From NCBI GenBank assembly GCA_017630395.1, contig JAGBVI010000063.1, positions 50,646-114,645 of the forward strand: a DNA stretch of 64,000 nucleotides, given 5' to 3'. How positions within the stretch are numbered: position 1 is the first letter of the stretch; every line of letters begins with the position of its first letter. The notes under the pieces were generated by a model, which was not told the origin of the DNA, did not search any database, and saw only the letters and a program-made list of their open reading frames with translations. Shown one piece after another: positions 57,443-64,000 of the stretch. This DNA is from Paludibacteraceae bacterium. Its GTDB lineage: Bacteria; Bacteroidota; Bacteroidia; Bacteroidales; Paludibacteraceae. Position numbers and translations under genes: made by a program.

Positions 57443-59608
57443 TTATCTGATAATCAAATGCTTCAAAATTAATTTATTATTTGAGTTTAGTTGTATCGTA
57501 TATATTCCCGGGTCGAAGTTACTAATATTTATTCTTTTTTCACTTGTTTCTAGCAATATTCTGCCTGTTGTATCAAATAATTTGACTTTAGTTACTCCAT
57601 CGGTGATGAAAATCTCTTCTGACGCAGGGTTAGGGTAGAAGTTAATTTCGTCGCTATCTATACTAGAAAGGAATGTTGTATTAATATCTGCATCTTTTTC
57701 CATAATGGTCAGATAATCTACAAAGGCATCACTTTGTCCGTTGTCTGTTTCCATCATTAATTTTAGAGTATGTGGGTTGTTTCCTGATATTTCAACCTCT
57801 TTTGATATCTCTTTGGTTGTATTGCTATTCCATGTGTAGGTGCCCACCTTTTCGTCATCAATATAGAGAGATAAATTGGCAGTTGCAGATGCATCTGCGC
57901 ATCCGGTAAGGGTAATGATGAATGTACCTTCTTCCGGAGCAAAAAATACCGGTGCTGCTGTCATATCTTTGTTGGCATAGTAGGCTATACCATCAAAATT
58001 TTCTTCGTACGGACCTACATACTGACCATCTTGTTCCGGCATCTCTTCTGCTTCTATTTTTAAGATGGTATTTTTCTCCATTCTAAATATTTTGCGTTCA
58101 ATTACAGTAAAGGTAATTTCATCCGATGTAATTGTCTCTCCTGTCTTATCTTTTGCAACTACATATAGGGTGTGTTCTCCTAATTCAGGAGTCGTTATTT
58201 CGTAATTGTAGGGCTCGGAAAGGTTATCAGAAAGTAGTTCTCCATCTAAGTAGAGTGAAACATTTTCTATTCCATTCTTTGCCTTAATAGCAGTGGTGAT
58301 ATTTAAAGGAAGGTCAGAATAGTGTTCGCTATTTTTACTTGGATAGGATATTTTGGCTGTAAGATCAGCAACTTCAATGGTCAACTCGTAATCATCCCAT
58401 GCATCTTTCCATGATTGATAATCTGTATTTATGATACTGCTTCTTACATTGGTATCTTGAGAATCATCTCCGTATAAGAATTTTTTAATAAATTTATCAG
58501 CCGCGCTATTTTGTGCGGAAGAGGCTTGACAATGTTCGTGTCCTGAGTCGAAAACATAGCCAAATCGGTCTTCGATACCCATCGCTTTCCATACTTCAAA
58601 TGCTGCTTGGCAAGATATGTAGCCCGATTCGTCTCCCAACCATTCGTAACCTTTGTTTCCGAATGCTAAGAAAGCTCTTGGGGCAATCATGGCAATCAAT
58701 TCATGATGGTCGTATGGTATTTTGGACGTTTGTCCGTTAAAGTTAGTCTTGAAACTCGACATGAACCAATCGTAGTTGGTGTTGGAAATTCCCTCAACGC
58801 TGGAGCCAATCTTCTCTGATACGCGCCATGAGTTTACTCCTCCACCTCCGGATTCTTGGGCTATGGTTAGTGCAATGCGTTCATCAAATGCTCCGGCATA
58901 TAGTGCCATCTTTCCGGCGTATGAACATCCTGTTACGGCAATATGGGATAAATCGGCATTAATTTGATCTTTTATTATCTCTAAACCATCAATTAAACGA
59001 CTGATTCCCCATGACCATGCGCAATAATCTCCTTTGTGGAAATCGTTTGGGTAGAGTTTGAAAAATGGGTCGTTCCGACTTTTTCCATTCCCTCCAAAAC
59101 CACTATTGTATTCTGCTATTTGTGAATGTGTAAAAGGTATTTGAATGCATTTGGAAAAATATTGTGACCCCATGCTTCCTGTGTTGCCATCCATTCCGAT
59201 TACAACAGGATGAGGACCATTCCCTGATGGAATTGATATTTTACTGGTTAGGGTTAATGAGTTGCTCCCTACATATATTTTTACGGTTAATGTATTGCCG
59301 GAATAACTTGCTTCCAACTTGTCAAATTTTGGCTTTTCACCTATTTCATAATGCTCAATTTCACGCTTTATTTCATTTCTTCTGCATGTCCAATCAGCAA
59401 ATGTCTCAATTCGTCCGCTTCCGTCAGACCATTCAAAGGGGTCGGGTAGCTTGCTTACTGTTTTACACTGGTTGGCTGATGGCAAGACAGGATCCGGACA
59501 ATCTATGCCTGTGTTTTCTACATCATACACAAATGGTACGTCGCTGTTTTGTGCCATTGTCATAAATATTACAGCAAAGGCAAAAATTGTTGATAAAATT
59601 CTTTTCAT
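57443..59608 (-). CDS. CE15-like glucuronoyl esterase with T9SS sorting domain
   Basis: 721 residues from the ATG at 59608, giving signal peptide MKRILSTIFAFAVIFMTMAQ. Residues about 30-390 are a CE15-type alpha/beta hydrolase with nucleophile Ser229 in GCSYAGK, QESGGGGVNSWR and the catalytic His in FDSGHEHC (357 or 359). Then an Ig-like domain (about 425-510), a CBM6/35-like beta module (about 515-640) and a type A T9SS tail (from about 655: FYPNPASEE, LFDTTGRIL, GIYTIQL). CE15 enzymes split ester bonds between lignin and glucuronoxylan. It is secreted by the T9SS and probably surface-attached. Confidence 0.88.
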   Translation of the reverse strand: MKRILSTIFAFAVIFMTMAQNSDVPFVYDVENTGIDCPDPVLPSANQCKTVSKLPDPFEWSDGSGRIETFADWTCRRNEIKREIEHYEIGEKPKFDKLEASYSGNTLTVKIYVGSNSLTLTSKISIPSGNGPHPVVIGMDGNTGSMGSQYFSKCIQIPFTHSQIAEYNSGFGGNGKSRNDPFFKLYPNDFHKGDYCAWSWGISRLIDGLEIIKDQINADLSHIAVTGCSYAGKMALYAGAFDERIALTIAQESGGGGVNSWRVSEKIGSSVEGISNTNYDWFMSSFKTNFNGQTSKIPYDHHELIAMIAPRAFLAFGNKGYEWLGDESGYISCQAAFEVWKAMGIEDRFGYVFDSGHEHCQASSAQNSAADKFIKKFLYGDDSQDTNVRSSIINTDYQSWKDAWDDYELTIEVADLTAKISYPSKNSEHYSDLPLNITTAIKAKNGIENVSLYLDGELLSDNLSEPYNYEITTPELGEHTLYVVAKDKTGETITSDEITFTVIERKIFRMEKNTILKIEAEEMPEQDGQYVGPYEENFDGIAYYANKDMTAAPVFFAPEEGTFIITLTGCADASATANLSLYIDDEKVGTYTWNSNTTKEISKEVEISGNNPHTLKLMMETDNGQSDAFVDYLTIMEKDADINTTFLSSIDSDEINFYPNPASEEIFITDGVTKVKLFDTTGRILLETSEKRINISNFDPGIYTIQLNSNNKLILKHLIIR

Positions 59609-59717
59609 GGTTCTTTTTTGTTGTGGCAACTACCATAAATTTAGAATTGCTTTCTTGCAATATCCAAATGCCTAAATTATAGGAGAGCCTAATTTCTTAC
59701 TTCTTTCTTATATTTAA

Positions 59718-59807
59718 GAGTTCATTAGGGCATTAATTTATATTGGAATCTAGAGTTTACTTGTTATGACAATTTTATGTAGTAATTTAATGTTTCCTAA
59801 TGAACTC
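59718..59807 (-). promoter_or_regulatory. 12-bp inverted repeat in the leader of the esterase gene
   Basis: GAGTTCATTAGG (59718-59729) and CCTAATGAACTC (59796-59807) are perfect inverted repeats 66 bp apart. A minus-strand TACTTTTG box at 59812-59819 places the transcript start at about 59806, so the first arm would be the very 5' end of a roughly 200-nt leader. It may be a leader stem or a pair of regulator half-sites. Confidence 0.55.
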
Positions 59808-59811
59808 AATG

Positions 59812-59819
59812 CAAAAGTA
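59812..59819 (-). promoter_or_regulatory. -7 box upstream of the esterase gene
   Basis: CAAAAGTA on the plus strand equals TACTTTTG on the minus strand. The -33 region is poor, which may mean an activator is needed. Confidence 0.45.
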
Positions 59820-59999
59820 GAGTAAATAAGGCGATAAGAACCTATATTTTTTTTTCAAACAATATAATTTTTTTTGCAAAATTAGTTTGACTAAAGAGTT
59901 GTTTTTATGCTTTTTGTTTTTGTAAATATCAGATTATCAAATAGATTTATGTAAGCCGGATTGAAATAGTTTTAAATTTATTTTGTAAGGATAGGTTTA

Positions 60000-60193
60000 G
60001 AAACTGTTTAAATTTTATTATTAAATTGTGTTTGAGTTTTACTTATTCTTTTTCGGCATCTTTGCAAGTTTTTTTATCTATTTTTATTCTTCTTTTTTGA
60101 TAATAACCTGTCAATCTCTGCAAAAAGAGTGAATTTAAATATATTCAAAACCGATTCACAAATATGCGCGAAATAAAATTTAAAACAACTTCT
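60000..60193. repeat. MITE-like palindromic element, copy 3 (reverse orientation)
   Basis: About 194 bp from GAAACTGTTTAAATTTTA to AAATTTAAAACAACTTCT. Internal landmarks (CTTTTTCGGCATCTTTGC, TTCTTTTTTGATAATA) are the reverse complement of those in the copy at 25784-25978. It lies in the gap between the esterase gene and tspO. The 180 bp on its left, past the esterase promoter, show nothing else. Confidence 0.8.
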
Positions 60194-60301
60194 TGTTTTT
60201 TTTAGACTTGGCTATGCTTGGATAGAAATATTAGCAATTTCAGTATAATTTTATTTCTGTTCTAAAATTTAGAAATTTCCTATAATCAACAAAATGAGTT
60301 G

Positions 60302-60769
60302 TTAATTATTGACAAAAATATACAAGTTTAGGTAAGTAGCCAAAAATAGCCATGCTATGTAAGGGTAAAATAAATAGGCAGAAACTTTTTTTACTTGATA
60401 TGCTTTGTATGTGTATCCAAATACAACTACGTCTAATAGCAGAATGATAACGGTTCCGTATGCCGGATTTTCCAAATAGAAGAAGAAAAAACTCCATGCA
60501 AAATTCAATCCCAATTGAAGGAGAAACAGAAGAAGACAGCTGCTTTTTTTTATCTCTTGGGTAAGCAAAATCAGTCCGATGGAAATTCCCATTAATATGT
60601 ATAATATGCCCCATACTATTGGAAATACATAATCAGGTGGAGTAATTTGAGATTTGGCTAAAAAAGGATACCAATTATTTAGTGCTTCTGTTTGCAGTTG
60701 TTGTGATGCAAGCCCTACGCCAACACAAATAATAATAGAGATGAAGATGGTAAGAATATTTTTAAACAT
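60302..60769 (-). CDS. tspO: TspO/MBR-family membrane protein
   Basis: 155 residues, five membrane helices. The family signature is the Trp/Pro-rich NWYPFLAKSQITPPDYVFP then VWGILYILMGIS, followed by LQLGLNFAWSFFFF and YIAWLFLATYLNLYI. TspO binds porphyrins and, in some bacteria, helps in tetrapyrrole or stress responses. It stands close to the unknown gene at 60877, 107 bp away on the same strand. Confidence 0.93.
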   Translation of the reverse strand: MFKNILTIFISIIICVGVGLASQQLQTEALNNWYPFLAKSQITPPDYVFPIVWGILYILMGISIGLILLTQEIKKSSCLLLFLLQLGLNFAWSFFFFYLENPAYGTVIILLLDVVVFGYTYKAYQVKKVSAYLFYPYIAWLFLATYLNLYIFVNN

Positions 60770-60876
60770 GATATAAGATGTTAGTAAATTCTTCTATATA
60801 ACAGAAGGATTACTATATTGTTCATGTCTGATTTAGGACGTAGAATCGGTTATACCTACTCTCCTATAAAATATAA

Positions 60877-61425
60877 TTACCCAATCTTTTCAAATTTGTA
60901 CCCCAATTGTTTTAATTCAATAGCAGCTCCAATCCGAAATAAAACTTTACAACTTCTTGCAAAAATATGAAATGCCATGTTGCTTTGTGGTTCAATTTCC
61001 TCTTTTCTAATGGTGGTAACTGCAATTTGAGCACAGCGTCTTACCATGTTTTCACGTTCAGTGGCTGCCAGACTATTTAGCGTTAGCCCCAAAACGTTTT
61101 GCAGAATATTTTCATCCATATCATCAAACCCACGATCCCCGTAGTAGGTTGAGTACGATTTCCTAGATTCTATTTCCCAATTCTTATCCCATCCATGAGC
61201 TATAGCCATTCCAAGGTAGGCTGCCCAAGCTACGGATACCATTGGGTACTCCTTTATGTTGGCAACAGCATCTACCATATATTCCGGTGCAATTTCGTTC
61301 CAACGTTTATCAAGGTCTTCTGATGATAATAATACTCCGTCCAAAAAATGATAGGAAGTACATATTTGAAGAAGTTCTTTCTGTAATCTATCTTCAAAAT
61401 CTTGCAGATACAATTGGTTTGCCAT
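60877..61425 (-). CDS. Conserved-looking helical protein of unknown function
   Basis: 182 residues, predicted mainly alpha-helical, no signal peptide or membrane segment. Parts such as VSVAWAAYLGMAIAHGWDKN and IGAAIELKQLGYKFEKIG look like conserved hydrophobic helices of a cytoplasmic protein. I do not recognise the family. It may be cotranscribed with tspO downstream. The iteron array starts about 75 bp upstream of its start codon. Confidence 0.7.
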   Translation of the reverse strand: MANQLYLQDFEDRLQKELLQICTSYHFLDGVLLSSEDLDKRWNEIAPEYMVDAVANIKEYPMVSVAWAAYLGMAIAHGWDKNWEIESRKSYSTYYGDRGFDDMDENILQNVLGLTLNSLAATERENMVRRCAQIAVTTIRKEEIEPQSNMAFHIFARSCKVLFRIGAAIELKQLGYKFEKIG

Positions 61426-61498
61426 TTTATTTTAATTTTATCTGCAAATATAATAAAATATTTTAAGTTAGAAGTTACAAGATGTAAGAGGTAAAATC

Positions 61499-62069
61499 GG
61501 AAAACGCACCTTTTTAGGTTTTTAAAATATAGGAAAATGCACCAAATTAATAATGAAAAATATAGGAAAACGCACCTTTTAAAGTTTTTAAACTATAGGA
61601 AAACGAACCAAATTAGTAGTGAAAAATATAGGAAAACGCACTTTTTTAGGTTTTAAAACTATAGGAAAACGCACCATTTTAGGTTTTGAAATTATAGGAA
61701 AACGCACCAAATTAATAATGAAAAATCGGAAAACGCACCTTTTTAGGTTTTGAAATTATAGGAAAATGCACCAAATTAATAGTGAAAACTATAGGAAAAC
61801 GCACCTTTTTAGGTTTTGAAATTATAGGAAAATGCACCAAATTAATAGTAAAAACTATATAAAAACGCACCTTTTTAGGTTTTGAAATTATAGGAAAACG
61901 CACCAAATTAATAGTAAAAAATATAGGGAAACGTACCTTTTTAGGTTTTGAAATTATAGGAAAACGTACCAAATTAATAGTGAAAAATATAGGAAAACGC
62001 ACCTTTTTAGGTTTTAAAAATATAGGAAAATGCACCAAATTAATAGTGAAAAATGCAGGAAAACGAACC
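61499..62069 (+). repeat. Alternating 33-bp iteron array upstream of the ATPase gene
   Basis: 17 full units and one partial, starting at 61499, 61532, 61565, 61598, 61631, 61664, 61697, 61728 and then every 33 bp to 62058. Each begins with the 12-mer GGAAAACGCACC (or GGAAAATGCACC). Two 21-bp tails alternate: type A, TTTTTAGGTTTTGAAATTAT-A, and type B, AAATTAATAGTGAAAAATAT-A. The alternation breaks once (units 5 and 6 both A), and unit 7 is 31 bp. The last unit lies just upstream of the ATPase promoter box. Because tails repeat and do not vary, it is not a CRISPR. Confidence 0.95.
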
Positions 62070-62087
62070 TTTTACAAAAAAATATAT

Positions 62088-62095
62088 TATATTTG
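62088..62095 (+). promoter_or_regulatory. -7 box of the ATPase gene next to the iterons
   Basis: TATATTTG, 19 bp after the last 12-mer of the array and 23 bp before the ATG. The -33 position falls at the end of the array, so the iterons could control this promoter. Confidence 0.55.
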
Positions 62096-62117
62096 TACCT
62101 GATAAACAGATAGTAAT

Positions 62118-63476
62118 ATGTTGTATAGAAAGATAACAAAAAAAATAGAGGATTATCTTACATCAAATTCGGATAGAATGATGTTGGTTGATGGAGCCCG
62201 ACAAATTGGTAAGTCCTATATAATTCGTTGGATTGGGAGAGGTATGTTTTCTAACTACATTGAAATCAACATGGAAGAAGATAAGTTAGGGGATAGAATA
62301 TTTGCCGAAGCTAAGACAACTAAAGATTTTTACATGGCTCTCAGCGTTGTAGCTGGAGAAAAGATGAAGGATAAGTCTAATACGCTTGTCTTTATTGATG
62401 AAATACAGGCTTACGACCATCTTCTCACCCTTGTTAAGTTTTTGATGAAGGAGGGCAGGTTTACCTATATAGCCAGCGGCTCTTTGCTTGGCGTGACACT
62501 AAAGCAAATACAGTCTTTGCCGATAGGCAGTCTGGAGGTTGTTCACATGTACCCTTTGGACTTTGAGGAGTTCCTGTATGCAAACGGAGTGGGCGAAGGT
62601 GCAATTGATGCGATGAGAAAGTGTTTTGAAGACAGTCAGGCTTTGCCAGATGCGATGCACAGCAAAATAATGGACCTCTTTAAGAAGTATCTTCTGGTGG
62701 GCGGATTGCCAAGGGCGGTGGAGATATTTGTCGAGAGCCGAAATGTAGAACGTTTCAGGTCTGTGCAGAAAGAGACCCACAATTTATACGCCGTGGATGC
62801 TTCTAAGTATGAAGAGCAGCATAATAAGCGATTGAAGATTCGACGCATTTTTGACATGATTCCGTCCAACCTTGAAAATAAGAAGAAGAGGGTTGTGGTG
62901 AAGGATATCGAAGACAAGGGCTGGAAGAGAAGTGACGACTATCTTGACGAGTTTGACTATCTAATTTCGGCAGGCATAGCATTGGACGTGAAGGCTATCA
63001 GCACTCCGACCTATCCGTTGTCCGAAAACTGCGGAAAGAATTTGCTGAAGCTCTACCTTAACGATGTGGGTATTTTGTCGGGCTTGTTCTACCGCAACAA
63101 CATATCTGCAATAATGTCTGATGACAAGAGCGTAAACCTCGGCTCGGTTTATGAAACAGTGGTAGCGCAAGAACTGAAGGCGCACGGATATAATTTGTAC
63201 TATTACGACAACAAGAAAAACGGCGCGGTGGATTATCTGATTGATGATGTGGATAATTTATCAAATATCCCGATAGAGGTGAAGTCTGGAAAGGATTATA
63301 CCGTCCACAGTGCATTGAATAAGTTTTTGGCTAACGACGAGTACAACGTAAAAAGAGCCTATGTGCTATCCAACGAGCAGAAGGTTTATACAAAGAACGG
63401 AATTACTTATATTCCAATCTATTATGTGATGTTCTTTCAGAACGAGTCTAATGTTATAACGCAATTTTTGGACTAA
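62118..63476 (+). CDS. AAA-type ATPase with DUF4143 domain
   Basis: 452 residues. Walker A GARQIGKS (26-33), Walker B LVFIDEIQ (about 89-96), sensor-like YIASGSLLG, then EVVHMYPLDFEEFLYANG as in the AAA_14/DUF4143 family. The C-terminal DUF4143 part contains KLYLNDVGILSGLFYRNN and the PD-(D/E)XK-like core GAVDYLIDD then IPIEVKSGKDYT. Biological role unknown; members are widespread, in variable copy number, in Bacteroidetes. From about 62450 the gene is richer in G+C than its surroundings, suggesting transfer. It is framed by iteron arrays and followed by its own terminator. Confidence 0.92.
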   Translation: MLYRKITKKIEDYLTSNSDRMMLVDGARQIGKSYIIRWIGRGMFSNYIEINMEEDKLGDRIFAEAKTTKDFYMALSVVAGEKMKDKSNTLVFIDEIQAYDHLLTLVKFLMKEGRFTYIASGSLLGVTLKQIQSLPIGSLEVVHMYPLDFEEFLYANGVGEGAIDAMRKCFEDSQALPDAMHSKIMDLFKKYLLVGGLPRAVEIFVESRNVERFRSVQKETHNLYAVDASKYEEQHNKRLKIRRIFDMIPSNLENKKKRVVVKDIEDKGWKRSDDYLDEFDYLISAGIALDVKAISTPTYPLSENCGKNLLKLYLNDVGILSGLFYRNNISAIMSDDKSVNLGSVYETVVAQELKAHGYNLYYYDNKKNGAVDYLIDDVDNLSNIPIEVKSGKDYTVHSALNKFLANDEYNVKRAYVLSNEQKVYTKNGITYIPIYYVMFFQNESNVITQFLD

Positions 63477-63500
63477 TGTCAATGCGAGGCAGCAGGTTAG

Positions 63501-63528
63501 AGCAGGCTTTTAGTGAGTCTGCTTTTTT
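63501..63528 (+). terminator. Terminator of the ATPase gene
   Basis: AGCAGGC (63501-63507) pairs with GTCTGCT (63517-63523), followed by a T-run. It lies 25 bp after the stop and just before the downstream iterons. Confidence 0.75.
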
Positions 63529-63534
63529 AGTTAT

Positions 63535-63711
63535 GGAAAACGCACCTTTTCTGGGTTTGTAAATATTGGAAAACGCACCAAATTAACAATAAAAGACATT
63601 GGAAAACGCACCTTTTTTATACTTTAAATTATCGGAAAACGCACCAAATTGACAATAAGAAACATTGGAAAACGATCTTTTTAGTGTTTTGAAATATCTG
63701 AAAGACACACC
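63535..63711 (+). repeat. Iteron array downstream of the ATPase gene
   Basis: Five 33-bp units at 63535, 63568, 63601, 63634 and 63667, plus a degenerate 12-mer at 63700. They share the orientation, 12-mer and A/B alternation of the upstream array, but the tails are more diverged (for example AAATTAACAATAAAAGACAT-T). The array and its upstream partner are direct repeats around the ATPase gene. Confidence 0.92.
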
Positions 63712-63864
63712 TTGATGATGATAAGTTGCTCTTATTTATTAAATTTGCAAAGTGCTTGTGACTTTTCGACTCAAACTAGTTGGAGATTTCTAGCTTGAGG
63801 ATACAATATAGATTGTAAAATTTTTTAAAATTATGTAATTATGAATTTGATGAATGATCAATTT

Positions 63865-64000
63865 AGAAGTTGTTTAAATTTTATTTCGAGCATATTTGAG
63901 AGAGATTTTTAAATCTATTTTTAGTCTTCTTTTGCAGAAAATAGTGGACTATTATCAAAAAAGGAGAATAAAAATAGGTTAAAAAGAATCTCAAAGATGC
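63865..64000. repeat. MITE-like palindromic element, copy 4 (cut by window end)
   Basis: Starts AGAAGTTGTTTAAATTTTAT at 63865 and runs off the window. It is almost identical to the copy at 25784-25978 (TTTTTAGTCTTCTTTTGCAG, TGGACTATTATCAAAAAAGG), which implies recent movement or gene conversion. Confidence 0.85.

Noticed and set aside
61712-62038. 108-codon minus-strand open frame as a gene
   Set aside because: It consists wholly of iteron units whose length is a multiple of three. No signal outside the repeat supports translation.
61499-62069. CRISPR array
   Set aside because: The sequences between the 12-mers are only two alternating types and not unique spacers; no cas gene is near.
61499-62069. 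Tandem interspaced guide-RNA (TIGR-like) array, suggested by the paired A/B layout
   Set aside because: Such arrays carry variable guide segments and a Nop-domain partner. Here the tails are constant and the neighbour is an AAA ATPase.
1-64000. tRNA and rRNA genes
   Set aside because: No T-loop GTTCGAATC-type motif with matching acceptor stem and no conserved rRNA segments were seen on either strand by eye; a covariance search was not possible.

Overview
This 64 kb window is AT-rich, densely coded chromosomal DNA from a member of the Bacteroidota, most likely order Bacteroidales. The signs are a Rho factor with a long Asn/Gln-rich insertion, a type IX secretion (T9SS) Plug protein and a T9SS-tailed exported enzyme, a DUF4143 ATPase, an Rpn-type nuclease, a PPi-dependent phosphofructokinase, and promoters with a TAnnTTTG -7 box, several of them with TTTG about 20 bp upstream. 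No rRNA, tRNA or CRISPR array was found. The genus cannot be named from the sequence.

Layout. 0-1.7 kb: the end of a surface polysaccharide cluster (two family 2 glycosyltransferases, the first cut by the window edge). 1.9-5.4 kb: rho and a BspA-like leucine-rich-repeat protein. 5.6-11.5 kb: ftsK-lolA, trxB and the T9SS Plug. 11.5-24.5 kb: tsaD, a TamB-like giant, a YgiQ radical SAM / metallo-beta-lactamase pair, a NERD protein and an AsmA-like protein. 24.7-26.0 kb: a CvfB-like S1 protein bracketed by two copies of a palindromic MITE. 26-32.4 kb: ispE, an Usp-transglycosylase operon, a decayed AAA-ATPase gene, DUF1232-maf, patatin. 32.5-36 kb: PPi-phosphofructokinase, a probable small RNA, hisB. 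36-46 kb: pldA, a lipoprotein, VanW, a patatin-Omp85 protein, a CrtI-like oxidoreductase and a P-type ATPase that has lost its catalytic motifs. 46-50 kb: mtaB, an Rpn nuclease among repeat fragments, ilvC. 50.6-61.4 kb: lipoprotein, M16 and M48 peptidases, rlmI, a CE15-type glucuronoyl esterase with a T9SS tail, tspO and an unknown gene. 61.5-63.7 kb: an ATPase gene flanked on both sides by arrays of 33-bp iterons.

How it fits together. Much of the window is envelope biology: lipoprotein transport (LolA), bulk lipid transport (TamB/AsmA), outer-membrane phospholipases (PldA, patatin-Omp85), peptidoglycan hydrolysis, T9SS Plug and a T9SS cargo. The rest is housekeeping (Rho, FtsK, TsaD, MtaB, RlmI, Maf, IlvC, HisB, IspE). 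The mobile component is made of small repeats rather than classical insertion sequences.

The observations most worth pursuing are the alternating 33-bp iteron arrays around the DUF4143-type ATPase, the full-length pseudoenzyme P-type ATPase, the MITE family (one copy supplies a gene's stop codon), the hairpin holding the pldA start codon, and an unannotated small RNA between the PPi-phosphofructokinase gene and hisB. Function calls come from recognised motifs; no database search was run.
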